Shown here piece after piece: positions 1 through 9,692 of a stretch of 64,000 bases of DNA. The notes beneath the pieces are model-generated. The model ran no database searches. It was not told the DNA's origin and was given only the letters and a program-made list of their open reading frames with translations. The position numbers were made by a program, and so were the translations under genes. The DNA is from Virgibacillus sp. NKC19-3 (GTDB lineage Bacteria; Bacillota; Bacilli; Bacillales; Amphibacillaceae). The stretch's first letter is position 1. Each line of letters opens with the position of its first letter. The stretch is from NCBI RefSeq assembly GCF_019837165.1, contig NZ_JAGYHC010000001.1, forward strand, positions 3,906,001-3,970,000. The letters run 5' to 3'.

Positions 1-447
1 GTTTTCTTTGGACTTCTATTGGGAATTGTGGTGACAATCGCAGAGCCGGATGTACGTGTGCTTTCTTCACAGGTTGACAAGGTATCAAACGGGGCAATCC
101 CGAGTAGTATCTTAATCTTAGCTGTCGCGCTTGGTGTGGGAATTTTTGTTGCACTAGCAATGCTGCGAATCATTTTTAATATTAGCATCGTCATTATATT
201 GGCAATTGGTTACGGAATCATCTTTTTATTGGCAGCGTTTACGGATCCCGTTTTCGTGCCCTTATCTTTTGATTCCGGTGGAGTTACAACTGGCCCATTA
301 ACCGTCCCCTTTATCTTAGCACTGGGAGTTGGGGTTGCATCTGTTATAAGGGGAAAATCTTCTACAACTGATGGGTTTGGCCTTGTGGCACTTGCCTCCA
401 TCGGACCCATTTTGTCGGTGCTTCTTTTAGGAGTGATTTATGCATGA
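1..447 (+). CDS. DUF1538 family membrane protein (5' end outside window)
   Basis: The frame is open from base 1, so the N-terminus lies outside the window; 148 residues are visible. The sequence is strongly hydrophobic with about four membrane segments. It carries the blocks AEPDVRVLSSQV, then FDSGGVTTGPLT, then DGFGLVAL and PILSVLLLG, which recur at equivalent places in the next gene. These blocks mark the DUF1538 family of integral membrane proteins, whose substrate I do not know. The stop overlaps the next ATG (ATGA), so the two genes are translationally coupled. Together with the P-II-like gene they form one unit. A transport role is inference from topology and from the regulator next door. 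Confidence 0.8.
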   Translation, partial: VFFGLLLGIVVTIAEPDVRVLSSQVDKVSNGAIPSSILILAVALGVGIFVALAMLRIIFNISIVIILAIGYGIIFLLAAFTDPVFVPLSFDSGGVTTGPLTVPFILALGVGVASVIRGKSSTTDGFGLVALASIGPILSVLLLGVIYA

Positions 448-1214
448 ATATTCACTTATTTGAAGGCTTCGGCGAAACAATGGGGGATGTTGCTATAGCG
501 CTGTTCCCATTATTCTTGCTGTTTGCTGTTTTTCAAATGTTTTTCCTGAAATTATCTGTGAAAAAAATGGCTGATATATGTATCGGCTTTCTGCTAACGT
601 TTCTTGGTCTCTCCTTATTCCTGCAAGGTGTTCATATCGGATTTATGCCCATTGGTGAATTAATAGGACAAAATCTGGGCGCCGGTACGTCCTTATGGTT
701 ATTAATCCCTATTGGTTTTATTCTCGGCTTTTTTGCCATTTATGCGGAACCAGCCGTTAGTGTTTTGACACATCAGGTTGAAAAGGCATCCGGTGGGTAT
801 ATCCCGGAGAAAATTTTACGTTATACATTATCAATCGGTGTTGGTCTGGCAATATCCGTTTCCATTATTCGAATTATTTTAGGCATTTCCCTATGGTATT
901 TTATCCTTCCAGGTTATATACTGGCTATAATCTTAGTTAACTATTCATCCAAAACGTTTACTTCAATTGCATTTGATTCAGGTGGTGTAGCGACAGGCCC
1001 AATGACAGCAACGTTTATGCTGGCCATGTTTGTTGGAATAGCATCGGTTACAGAAGGGCGTGACCCGCTTCTGGACGGATTCGGCATGGTTGCACTTGTC
1101 GCTCTTGCCCCTATTCTATCCGTGTTAACACTGGGAATCTTATATGGCAGGAAGGAGAAAGCTCAAGATGACAAAGGGGAAACCAGGCAGAAAGCTACTC
1201 GTCACGATCGTTAA
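444..1214 (+). CDS. DUF1538 family membrane protein
   Basis: This 256-residue integral membrane protein is a paralogue of the gene before it: it repeats AEPAVSVLTHQV near residues 92-103, FDSGGVATGPMT near 174-185, and DGFGMVAL with PILSVLTLG near 211-232. About seven hydrophobic segments are visible, and the C-terminus is short, charged and cytoplasmic-looking (KEKAQDDKGETRQK). The start ATG overlaps the stop of the upstream gene by four bases. The 3' end overlaps the P-II-like gene by 47 bases. The two DUF1538 proteins probably form a heteromeric membrane complex; the substrate is unknown. The family call is from conserved blocks, and transport is inferred. Confidence 0.8.
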   Translation: MNIHLFEGFGETMGDVAIALFPLFLLFAVFQMFFLKLSVKKMADICIGFLLTFLGLSLFLQGVHIGFMPIGELIGQNLGAGTSLWLLIPIGFILGFFAIYAEPAVSVLTHQVEKASGGYIPEKILRYTLSIGVGLAISVSIIRIILGISLWYFILPGYILAIILVNYSSKTFTSIAFDSGGVATGPMTATFMLAMFVGIASVTEGRDPLLDGFGMVALVALAPILSVLTLGILYGRKEKAQDDKGETRQKATRHDR

Positions 1215-1893
1215 GAAGGAAAGGGCGAAGAAAGTCATTCAAGCTTCAAAAAAGGCTGGTGCCCAAGGTGGAACGACTTTTTTCGGAAAGGGCTTTCGAT
1301 CGAATGATAAACATCGGTTCTTCGGAATTCCGGTTGAACGGGAAAGGGAAATCATTCTAACCATTGTACCAACAGACATTTTCCCGGATGTGATGAATGC
1401 GATTATTGACGCTGTTCACTTGAATAGGCCTTTTCAAGGAATTGGTTTTGTTATCGATATGAAGAAGGTTAGTGGCATCGCACATATGGTGGGACTGAAT
1501 ACAGAAACGGAAGAAACCGACAATAAGGGTGGGTATGACATAATGGATCAGCAGAAAGTGATGTATGACCTGATCATGACCATTGTAAATAAGGGGGACG
1601 CCGATAAGGTTGTGGATTCCTCCAAAGCAGCCGGGGCAGAAGGTGGAACGATCATGCACGGGCGAGGAACAGGTATTCATGAAAAGGCAAAGTTATTCCA
1701 TATCCAAATAGAGCCGGAAAAGGAAGTCGTCCTAACATTGATCAGCCGAGACAAAACCAATGATGTATTAGCAGCTATTGAAAAGGGTGCTGAATTAAAT
1801 GAACCGGGTAACGGTATTGCTTTCGTTGTGGAGGTAGAGAAAACCGTTGGCATCCATCATCTTCTAGATCACATGGCGCGATTTGATGAATAG
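1168..1893 (+). CDS. P-II family protein with two GlnB-like domains
   Basis: The protein has 241 residues made of two similar halves. The first (about 6-110) has LVTIVKKERAKKVIQASKKAG and GGTTFFGKGFR; the second (about 128-235) has LIMTIVNKGDADKVVDSSKAAG and GGTIMHGRGTG. This is the ferredoxin-like fold pattern of P-II signalling proteins, here as a tandem fusion. P-II proteins bind adenylate nucleotides and often plug or gate membrane transporters such as AmtB. I chose ATG 1168 over ATG 1144 because AGGAAGGAG sits nine bases before it. The coding region overlaps the membrane gene upstream, which argues for a direct functional link. What is sensed is unknown. Confidence 0.8.
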   Translation: MTKGKPGRKLLVTIVKKERAKKVIQASKKAGAQGGTTFFGKGFRSNDKHRFFGIPVEREREIILTIVPTDIFPDVMNAIIDAVHLNRPFQGIGFVIDMKKVSGIAHMVGLNTETEETDNKGGYDIMDQQKVMYDLIMTIVNKGDADKVVDSSKAAGAEGGTIMHGRGTGIHEKAKLFHIQIEPEKEVVLTLISRDKTNDVLAAIEKGAELNEPGNGIAFVVEVEKTVGIHHLLDHMARFDE

Positions 1894-1983
1894 CGTTTCT
1901 ATGTAAGGCTGTTTAGGATTAAGGGGTTCATTCAGCTGGAAAAATAAAACCCCAGCTGGACTGAGGAATTGTATAGATGCAGA

Positions 1984-2271
1984 TTACTGCCCCTTTATAT
2001 GCTGTTTATAAGCTTTAACGAAGGCTTCCGGGGAAGACTTTACCGTGTAGGGATATACGCCTTTACCCGTGTGTATATATAAGATCCCTCTTTCTCTTCC
2101 GAAGAACCGGTAGGACATGTCAAACACATCGTTAACAGGAAACTCATTATACTCGGAGACAACTTTTTCGCTATACAAATAAATGGTGCGGTCTAGTTCA
2201 ATATCCCGTTGCTCAAGACTGCTAACTTCACGTTGAATCTTAATATAGGGGTGCTTGGCTATTAAATACAC
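1984..2271 (-). CDS. conserved small protein, PH-like hypothetical
   Basis: This 95-residue protein starts with GTG at 2271, preceded by the strong ribosome binding site AGGAGGT. The composition is that of a soluble, ordered protein: short beta-type stretches (TIYLYSEKVVSEY, ILYIHTGKGVYPYTV) are followed by a final helix (SPEAFVKAYKQHI). The pattern resembles a small bacterial PH-like fold, but I cannot place it in a named family. No signal peptide or membrane helix is visible. It stands alone between the P-II gene and the Spx-like gene. Confidence 0.6.
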   Translation of the reverse strand: MYLIAKHPYIKIQREVSSLEQRDIELDRTIYLYSEKVVSEYNEFPVNDVFDMSYRFFGRERGILYIHTGKGVYPYTVKSSPEAFVKAYKQHIKGQ

Positions 2272-2337
2272 GCGCGTACCTCCTACTAACTTTAGATAGT
2301 GCCTATACTACTAATCATGCATTTATTCGTCAATAAC

Positions 2338-2748
2338 TTATCCTTCCGCCGGCCTAAGATAATTTTTCCGCCATTGCAACCATTGATGATCTCGTGTCTT
2401 CCTTGGGAGGAATTGACGAATATCTTCTTCGTGGTAGCCGACTTGAATTCTTTTTTCATCCATGATAATTGGACTTTTTAATAAGCCCGGATTTTCATTA
2501 ATTAGTGCCAGTAATTCCTGTAGAGGAAGCGTATCAATCTCCACATTAAGTTCTTTAAACGCATTGGATCGTGTTGAGATAATTTCATCCGTCCCATCCA
2601 GTGTCATGCGAAGGACATGATGCAATTCTCTAACGGTAAGCGGTTCTTTTAATATATTTCTTTCCACATAGGAGATCCCATGTTTCTTTAACCATTCCTT
2701 CGCTTTTCTTGTTGATGAACATGGTGCTCCATAGACCATAACACTCAT
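2338..2748 (-). CDS. Spx/ArsC family protein lacking the CxxC switch
   Basis: At 136 residues it has the length and order of Spx, the RNA-polymerase-binding redox regulator of Bacillales. It shares the blocks VERNIL, LRMT-DGTDEIISTRS, and VGYHEEDIRQFLPRK. In Spx, residues Cys10 and Cys13 form the disulfide switch; here the segment reads APCSSTRKA, so Cys10 is kept and Cys13 is Thr. The LLRRPII block of Spx is LLKSPII here, replacing the arginine needed for activated-complex DNA contact. It probably still binds the RNA polymerase alpha subunit but cannot use the same switch. It lies 40 bases downstream of a TetR gene on the same strand and may be co-transcribed with it. Confidence 0.85.
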   Translation of the reverse strand: MSVMVYGAPCSSTRKAKEWLKKHGISYVERNILKEPLTVRELHHVLRMTLDGTDEIISTRSNAFKELNVEIDTLPLQELLALINENPGLLKSPIIMDEKRIQVGYHEEDIRQFLPRKTRDHQWLQWRKNYLRPAEG

Positions 2749-2788
2749 ATATCATACTCCATTCTTTTTGATAATGTTGTTCAATCTT

Positions 2789-3400
2789 TCACTTATGCAA
2801 CCCCTTTTTCAACAGATGTATTTCAATCGCATAATTTCTCATCGCCTCTTCATTTGATAATTCCCTGGCAAATTTTTCAATAAAGTTTCGAAAAGTTACG
2901 GATGTAAGGATTTGCATGACATAGTATAGCTCCTCATCCCCGGAGATATTCAACTGCTCTTTATCGATTAATCGACTTATCTCCTCATGCTTCCCATCGC
3001 TTTCGCTATCACTGAAAATTCTCGTGAATATCTCTTCTATTTTATGGGTCATGTTTAAAAATGCATTTCTCAAGAAGTTGATACTTTCTTCGTCGGCTGA
3101 CTCCTGTAATGTAATACGAAATATTTCACACATTGCATCAAATATATCACCATCGTATTTCTGTAAAACGTGAGCAAAGATCGCTCGCCTTTTCTTTACT
3201 TGATCATTCAATAGATAGAAAAAGGCATCATCTTTATCTTCGAAGTATTGGTAAAAGCTTCCCCGTGGTATTTCCGCCGATTTTACAATATTGGAGATCG
3301 AAGCTTCAAATAAGGGCACTCTTGAAAATTCCTTCTCAGCTGCATGTATTAATGTTTGTCTTTTATCCTCAGGTAATTTATAAAACGTTGGTTTCGGCAA
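2789..3400 (-). CDS. TetR/AcrR family transcriptional regulator
   Basis: The protein has 203 residues. Residues 1-50 form a TetR helix-turn-helix (IHAAEKEFSRVPLFEASISNI, then IPRGSFYQYFEDKDD). The remainder is a helical ligand-binding domain. I chose the TTG at 3400 because GGAGG lies eight bases upstream and the resulting start, MPKPTFYKLPEDKR, matches the usual start of this subgroup; the ATG 11 codons further upstream has no ribosome binding site. It lies just upstream of the Spx-like gene. The ligand is unknown. Confidence 0.9.
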   Translation of the reverse strand: MPKPTFYKLPEDKRQTLIHAAEKEFSRVPLFEASISNIVKSAEIPRGSFYQYFEDKDDAFFYLLNDQVKKRRAIFAHVLQKYDGDIFDAMCEIFRITLQESADEESINFLRNAFLNMTHKIEEIFTRIFSDSESDGKHEEISRLIDKEQLNISGDEELYYVMQILTSVTFRNFIEKFARELSNEEAMRNYAIEIHLLKKGLHK

Positions 3401-3492
3401 GTTCCATCCTCCGATTTCATTAAATGGTGACATGATGTCATTTGTTCTACTTCCATTATAAATGACACAGTGTCACCTGTCAAGTGGGATAG

Positions 3493-3569
3493 GGGGACAG
3501 GTCCATTGTCCCAGCGAGTATCGATAGTTGATACGAGGAGGCATTAGCTGGGACAGTGAACCTGTCCCC
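3493..3569. repeat. REP-like inverted pair (GGGGACAGGT type)
   Basis: Two 23-base arms (3493-3515 and 3547-3569) are inverted copies of each other with two mismatches. Each arm also has its own internal palindrome of the type GGGACAGG..TTGTCCC. Single arms occur again at 6487-6507 and 59785-59804, so this is a dispersed family. It lies between the TetR and sirtuin genes. Confidence 0.85.
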
Positions 3570-3624
3570 TCGTCCCATTTTCTAGTATAATGAGAATGAG
3601 AATACGGTTAAGGGGGCAATAATC

Positions 3625-4329
3625 ATGCTGAAAAAATGGCTAAACGAATCAAATTATACTGTGATATATACGGGAGCAGGCATGTCAACAGAAAGTGGTT
3701 TGCCTGATTTTCGCTCAGCAGGTAACGGATTATGGAATAAAAAAGATCCTGGCAAAATCGCCAGTACAACTTCCTTAAACGACAATGTCTCTGAATTTAT
3801 TGCTTTTTACCGCGAGCGTGTACTTGGGATGAGGGACTATAAGCCTCATAAGGGACATGAAATTTTGGCTGAATGGGAGAATCAAGGTGTAATCCAATCC
3901 ATCATCACTCAAAATGTGGATGGGTTTCATCAGCGTGCAGGCAGTAGACGAGTGGCAGAGCTGCACGGGACACTTCAAAGCCTGCATTGTCAGACATGCG
4001 GTCGTGTGTACAGCAGCGAAGCGTATGTTGACCAGGAATATTACTGCAACTGCGGCGGTGTACTACGTCCGTCTATCACATTATTTGGTGAATCCCTGCC
4101 ACAAGATGCCTTCCAATTGGCCTTAAGGGAAACCCAAAAATGCGATCTATTTATCGTATTGGGCTCCTCGTTAAGCGTAACGCCAGCAAACCAGTTTCCG
4201 ATCATTGCAAAGGAAAATGGGGCAAAACTAGTTATTGTGAATAGAGACAAAACGGATTTTGATTCATTCGCTGATGAGGTCATAAACAACAGGGAAATTG
4301 GAGATGTCCTGATGGAAGTGGATCAATAA
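3625..4329 (+). CDS. NAD-dependent protein deacetylase, SIR2 family
   Basis: This sirtuin has 234 residues. It has the NAD-binding motif GAGMSTESGLPDFRS near residues 18-32, TQNVDG near 92-97, and the catalytic His in ELHGT near 115. The zinc site is CQTC followed by CNCGG. GSSLSVTPA near 181-189 binds the NAD ribose. It should remove acyl groups from lysines using NAD, releasing nicotinamide and O-acetyl-ADP-ribose. The ATG follows AGGGGG at a good distance. It is convergent with the glycosyltransferase gene, with only four bases between the two stops. Confidence 0.93.
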   Translation: MLKKWLNESNYTVIYTGAGMSTESGLPDFRSAGNGLWNKKDPGKIASTTSLNDNVSEFIAFYRERVLGMRDYKPHKGHEILAEWENQGVIQSIITQNVDGFHQRAGSRRVAELHGTLQSLHCQTCGRVYSSEAYVDQEYYCNCGGVLRPSITLFGESLPQDAFQLALRETQKCDLFIVLGSSLSVTPANQFPIIAKENGAKLVIVNRDKTDFDSFADEVINNREIGDVLMEVDQ

Positions 4330-4333
4330 GGAC

Positions 4334-5143
4334 TTATTCTTTTAGTGCCTGTTTTTCATAATGCTTATAAATGGAATGAAATTTCCCTGTATAATTTTTA
4401 TGCCACGGTTTTTTCTTGCCACGGTAATGAATAAAGCATGTATTGTGAATGACATAATCAACATCCTTACGACCGCTGCTTACCGCTTTATAAAACCTGT
4501 AATATCTGGGGTCATAATTGTAGATGACCTCATCCAGGTTTTTTATATCCTGGGAGTACAGTGCATTAATGATGTCCTGATCAGGATACAGCAACCGCTT
4601 CTTATGTTCCTCTACATAATTGAAAATTTCCTGTTCTTTTATTTTCTCCCGCTGCAAATTCAGATTCATAACAAGTACGCCGGAATTGTAATAAGCATCC
4701 ATATCATAGGGTTTTAACCTCAATTTGTTGATCTCTGTGGCAGAGGCAACCTCATGATAAGCCGCAGCATAAAGGTATCCGGATATATCTATATCATACA
4801 ACGTTCTTATCTCGTTAATCACCAGAATATCCGGATCAAGATATACTATTTTATCCAGATCAGACGGCAGAAATTGGAATGCCAACAACCTGTAATACAT
4901 TTCCTTTGTATAGTGCTTCACAACAGGGGCTGCTTGAAAATAGTCATTCGTTACGGTGATAACAACAAGACGATGCCCTCGTTCTACAATATATTGATTG
5001 ATATCCGAAAGTTCCGCTTCCTTCATGCTGGTATGCATCAAGTAGACCGTAAATGCCTCTTCCTGATTATTCACAAACAAGGAATGAAGCATTACTTTGA
5101 GTGGCTTTATATAATTTGAATTTAGCGTAACAAGAATATTCAT
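4334..5143 (-). CDS. glycosyltransferase family 8 protein
   Basis: The protein has 269 residues with the GT8 (GT-A fold, retaining) pattern: an N-terminal nucleotide-sugar domain (MNILVTLNSNYIKPLKVML), the metal-binding DxD motif in YLDPDILV near 98-105, the acceptor-side block YNSGVLVMNL near 152-161, DQDIINAL near 184-191, and a C-terminal HYRGKKKPW. These enzymes transfer glucose or galactose from UDP-sugars. The final motif is typical of enzymes acting on cell-surface glycans. There is no signal peptide, so it is cytoplasmic or peripheral. The start follows GGAG at normal spacing. The acceptor is unknown. Confidence 0.9.
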   Translation of the reverse strand: MNILVTLNSNYIKPLKVMLHSLFVNNQEEAFTVYLMHTSMKEAELSDINQYIVERGHRLVVITVTNDYFQAAPVVKHYTKEMYYRLLAFQFLPSDLDKIVYLDPDILVINEIRTLYDIDISGYLYAAAYHEVASATEINKLRLKPYDMDAYYNSGVLVMNLNLQREKIKEQEIFNYVEEHKKRLLYPDQDIINALYSQDIKNLDEVIYNYDPRYYRFYKAVSSGRKDVDYVIHNTCFIHYRGKKKPWHKNYTGKFHSIYKHYEKQALKE

Positions 5144-5165
5144 GTTCTCACTTCTCCAAGTCTTT

Positions 5166-6398
5166 TCATTCTACTCTATTTTTCACAATCTTAACCTGCT
5201 TCAATGTTCTTCCACCAACTTCTAATATAGTAAACGTCAAGTCCTCCCTCACGAGTGTTTCCCCTTCCTCCGGGAAATGCTCCAATTCTTTTAATAAATA
5301 ACCAGCAAGCACATCTTCCTCTTCCGGTATCTCCGTATGAAAAAGAGAATTCAACCGGTGCAGTGGAATTTTACCATCACATATGATTTCTGTGTCTGTG
5401 ACCTTTTCTACGAGTGCGTCACTTTTGGAATCGAGTTCATCTTCAATCTCTAGCCCGATCATCGCTTCTATTACATCTTCATGTGTGAGAATGCCTTCTG
5501 TTCCACCATATTCATCAAGAACAATCGCCATATGCTTTTTGTCCTGAATCATTTTACGAAATACCCACTCGATCGAATAAAATTCATAAACGACCATCGG
5601 GTCCATATCACTAAAGGCTTGGAGCGGCTTTTCCGGTTCGATTGACCAGGATAGCAGGTACTTGGAATGAAAAACCCCAACAAGACTATCTAAATTCCCT
5701 TTATAAATCGGATACCTTGTATACGGATTCTCGATCGCCAGTTTTCTGGCCTCTTCAAAACCAGCTGTATGTGGAAGTGCTACCAAATTGACCCGTGGCG
5801 TTTTCAGCACATCCTTTACATCTAAATTATAAAAATCAAGGACGCCTTTAATACGATAGGATTCCTCCTTTTTAAAAATCCCTTCCGTTCTGGCAATATC
5901 AACCATCGACCTGATTTCTGCCTTGGACACAGAGGCATTATCTTCCTCTCCCTTGGAGAGCTGCTTAATAATAACACCCGTTATTCCATTTAGTAACAGC
6001 GTCAGTGGCTTGAAAATAAACATGACTCCTCGAATCACAGGATAAACCATAAAGGCGATTCGTTCCGGGAATGTCGCAGCTACCGACTTTGGAATCACTT
6101 CCGAAAAGATGATAATCACAATGGTCAAAATCGCTGAACCAAGGGCCACATTAAATCCATACTCAACCGCAAGCATGGTAACCAAGGTTGGAAGAATAAT
6201 GTTAGAAATATTATTACCGATTAAAATGGCTGTAATAAATTCCTCCGGTTTAGAAACCACATTTAATAACTTTCCTGCCTTTTTATCTTGATTTTCAACC
6301 CTTGTCTGCAGTTTCATTTTATTCGTTGCTGTTAACGCAGTCTCACTACCTGAAAAGAACAACGAAACGAACAATAGTACGATGATCGCTATGATCAC
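5166..6398 (-). CDS. CNNM/CorC-type membrane protein with CBS domains (hemolysin family)
   Basis: The protein has 410 residues. An N-terminal membrane domain (DUF21/CNNM) starts with about four helices, the first holding FSGSETALTA. A pair of CBS domains follows near 190-315, with EYGGTEGILTHEDVIEAMIG at the end of the second. A C-terminal CorC_HlyC FAD-like fold covers about 330-405. Members export or regulate magnesium or cobalt; the hemolysin label is historical. I prefer the GTG at 6398 because AAGGAGG lies nine bases upstream. A second possible GTG start at 6428 also has an AGGAG site, so ten extra residues are possible. Confidence 0.9.
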   Translation of the reverse strand: MIIAIIVLLFVSLFFSGSETALTATNKMKLQTRVENQDKKAGKLLNVVSKPEEFITAILIGNNISNIILPTLVTMLAVEYGFNVALGSAILTIVIIIFSEVIPKSVAATFPERIAFMVYPVIRGVMFIFKPLTLLLNGITGVIIKQLSKGEEDNASVSKAEIRSMVDIARTEGIFKKEESYRIKGVLDFYNLDVKDVLKTPRVNLVALPHTAGFEEARKLAIENPYTRYPIYKGNLDSLVGVFHSKYLLSWSIEPEKPLQAFSDMDPMVVYEFYSIEWVFRKMIQDKKHMAIVLDEYGGTEGILTHEDVIEAMIGLEIEDELDSKSDALVEKVTDTEIICDGKIPLHRLNSLFHTEIPEEEDVLAGYLLKELEHFPEEGETLVREDLTFTILEVGGRTLKQVKIVKNRVE

Positions 6399-6486
6399 GA
6401 GCGCGTTCCTCCTTACATACTCCACCAAAACTCCTAATCGTTTATACGTAATTTTATATTAAATGAATCTATAGAACAAGGGACAC

Positions 6487-6507
6487 GGGGACAGGTCCCT
6501 TGTCCCA
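6487..6507. repeat. single REP-like palindrome
   Basis: One arm of the GGGACAGG..CCTTGTCCC family seen at 3493-3569. It sits just upstream of the CNNM-type gene. Confidence 0.75.
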
Positions 6508-6535
6508 GTGAAGCGTGGACCAAAATATCGGGAAT

Positions 6536-6640
6536 GCCGTAGCCCAGGCGCTATACGCCGAAACACAGTGCACAAGAGCCGAAGCTCATACCTTGAATGC
6601 TGAAACGCAGTACTCAAATGCCGTTGCTCATACCTTGAAC
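6536..6640. repeat. five-unit 21-bp degenerate tandem repeat
   Basis: Five contiguous 21-base units begin at 6536, 6557, 6578, 6599 and 6620. Each starts with GCC or GCT; the third and fifth share GCTCATACCTTGAA at the same phase. In the plus frame this is a heptad series with Ala and Glu/Val at fixed places, but no start codon or ribosome binding site is present. It fills the gap between the CNNM and ArsB genes. Confidence 0.8.
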
Positions 6641-6674
6641 CCCCGGATCAAGAGCGTTACCAACCTTATTCCGT

Positions 6675-7979
6675 TTACATAAATAATAATGTCAGATACA
6701 GCCCCAAGAGCGTAATTATCAAAATTGGCACCGTTAAAAGAATACCTATTTTCAAATACGTCCCCCATCGGATGCTAACACCTTTTTGCGATAAAACATG
6801 GAGCCATACCAAAGTAGCAAGCGAGCCGATTGGGGTGATTTTCGGGCCTAAGTCCGAGCCGACCACGTTCGCATAGATAAGTGCTTCACGAACAGCGCCG
6901 GATGTGCCCGTTTCTGCAATCGCCAAGGCATCGATCATAACGGTCGGCATATTATTCATGATGGATGATAAGCATGCTGCAATGAATCCCATCGCCATCG
7001 TAGCGATAAATAGCCCTTGATCCGCTGCTGCTTGAATAACAGTGGCTAATGCAGCTGTAAGCCCTGCATTGCCAAGCCCAAAGACAACGACATACATCCC
7101 TATCGAGAAAAACACAATGTTCCATGGCGCACCTTTTATAACCGCCTTCGTATCAACAACCTGACTTCTTCTTGCCATCAAGATAAAGAATATTGCTACC
7201 ACGCCGGCAATCATCGAAACCGGCAGATAGATGAATTCACTAACAAAGTAACCAACCAGTAACACACCAAGCACATACCAAGAAAGGTGAAACAATTTCC
7301 GGTCCTTGACAGCTTCGGATGGCTCATTTAATTTTGTTAAATCATATGTTTTCGGGATAGATTTGCGAAAATAAATGAATAATACCAGAATCGTTGCTAG
7401 CAATGAAAAGAGGTTGGGGATAATCATGCGCGATGCATATTCCACAAAACCGATACCAAAGAAGTCTGCAGATACAATATTAACCAAGTTACTGACCACG
7501 AACGGCAGGGACGTGGTATCTGCAATGAACCCGCTTGCCATGATAAATGGAAAGACCATTTTTTCACTGAAATGTAAATGGCGGACCATCGCCAGCACGA
7601 TCGGCGTAAGAATCAATGCTGCCCCATCATTCGCGAAAAAGGCAGCAACAATTGCTCCTAGAATACTTATGTAGACAAACATCTTTATACCATTGCCATT
7701 TGCAACCCTTGCCATATGAAGTGCCGCCCATTCGAATAATCCAATTTCATCCAGAATTAGTGAAATAAGGATAATGGCAACAAAGGCAAGTGTCGCATTC
7801 CACACCATTCCGGTCACTTCCATGACATCATTGAACGTCACCACACCTACAAGTAAGGCGACAACCGCTCCGCCAATTGCAGACCAGCCTATAGATAACC
7901 CTTTCGGCTGCCAGATAACAAGGATTAAGGTTACGAAAAAAATAATAATGGCTAATACTACCGATAAAGGCAAAACCAT
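6675..7979 (-). CDS. arsB: ArsB/NhaD-type anion transporter
   Basis: At 434 residues and about 11-12 membrane segments, this fits the ArsB permease of the ion transporter superfamily. It shows the paired conserved blocks [15 protein letters not shown] near 112-126 and [17 protein letters not shown] near 340-356, then [21 protein letters not shown] near 375-395. ArsB exports arsenite or antimonite using the proton gradient, alone or with an ArsA ATPase. No arsR, arsC or arsA gene is adjacent, which is unusual for an arsenic operon, so another oxyanion remains possible. The start follows GGGGG in the leader. Confidence 0.85.
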   Translation of the reverse strand: MVLPLSVVLAIIIFFVTLILVIWQPKGLSIGWSAIGGAVVALLVGVVTFNDVMEVTGMVWNATLAFVAIILISLILDEIGLFEWAALHMARVANGNGIKMFVYISILGAIVAAFFANDGAALILTPIVLAMVRHLHFSEKMVFPFIMASGFIADTTSLPFVVSNLVNIVSADFFGIGFVEYASRMIIPNLFSLLATILVLFIYFRKSIPKTYDLTKLNEPSEAVKDRKLFHLSWYVLGVLLVGYFVSEFIYLPVSMIAGVVAIFFILMARRSQVVDTKAVIKGAPWNIVFFSIGMYVVVFGLGNAGLTAALATVIQAAADQGLFIATMAMGFIAACLSSIMNNMPTVMIDALAIAETGTSGAVREALIYANVVGSDLGPKITPIGSLATLVWLHVLSQKGVSIRWGTYLKIGILLTVPILIITLLGLYLTLLFM

Positions 7980-8259
7980 TCATCCCCCATTCAACAAAGA
8001 CTAAACACACATGCATTTTTATAGTCACATAAAATGTAGCATGAATGCCAATCATTTGAATGTCGACCAAGCTAAAATAGCACATTTGAACAGTTTTGGC
8101 ATTCAATGTAACGCTACTGCGGGAAACCCGCAATCAAAAGTTTCATGTACCATGTGAAGCTTTGGAAAAAGAACACTGAAATGGGTGCTGCTTCCTCGTA
8201 TAGGTGGATTCATGCAAGCGAAAAATAAGATACATCCTTTAAAAGGAGGATACTATCTT

Positions 8260-8457
8260 ATGGATAAAGCACAAGCACAGGAAATATTAAACGCGCATGC
8301 ATTGATCAACGTCCATTATCATGGCTTCCCGGTTTATATACAGGAACTTCATCCCAACACGGAAACAGCAACTGTTTTTCCACTTGATGAAATGAATCAT
8401 GAACAGGAAGTAGATTTGGATGGACTTCGTGAAGTCAAATTGAGGGATATCCTCTAA
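8260..8457 (+). CDS. sspH: small acid-soluble spore protein, H type
   Basis: The 65-residue protein begins MDKAQAQEILNAHALINVHYHGFPVYI and matches the SspH family throughout, including the VFPLDEM-HEQEVDL end. SspH is a minor DNA-associated protein of the spore core made in the forespore. I chose ATG 8260 because AAAGGAGGA lies about ten bases upstream; an in-frame start 25 codons earlier has no ribosome binding site and adds unrelated sequence. The gene is monocistronic, with its own terminator. It shows that the organism makes spores. Confidence 0.93.
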   Translation: MDKAQAQEILNAHALINVHYHGFPVYIQELHPNTETATVFPLDEMNHEQEVDLDGLREVKLRDIL

Positions 8458-8459
8458 GT

Positions 8460-8492
8460 AGAAATAAGCCTCCTGTCAAGAGGCTTATTTCT
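8460..8492 (+). terminator. rho-independent terminator of sspH
   Basis: Perfect 13-base arms (AGAAATAAGCCTC and its complement) flank a seven-base loop, directly after the sspH stop. The terminal T-rich stretch lies within the stem end. Confidence 0.85.
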
Positions 8493-8548
8493 ATCCATGC
8501 TCAAATTTTCCATATCCCTTTCGCTCTATTATGATCTGTCACATCGTT

Positions 8549-9577
<1,029 letters not shown>

Positions 9578-9650
9578 AATAGGTCAATCGGTTTGTTCAA
9601 TATTTTGAAACCAAACCTGAAAATGAAAGCATCAACGGATGTAAATGAGG

Positions 9651-9684
9651 AAAAATCCAACCCAACCGATCCAGCGGTTGGGTT
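9651..9684 (-). terminator. terminator of the coiled-coil gene
   Basis: Ten-base perfect arms (AACCCAACCG / CGGTTGGGTT) with a six-base loop lie just after the gene's stop on the minus strand, followed by a T run. Confidence 0.85.
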
Positions 9685-9692
9685 CTTCTCTT

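Noticed and set aside
3493-3569. Rho-independent terminator between TetR and sirtuin genes
   Set aside because: The hairpin has no T run and matches dispersed REP-like copies elsewhere, so it is better called a repeat.
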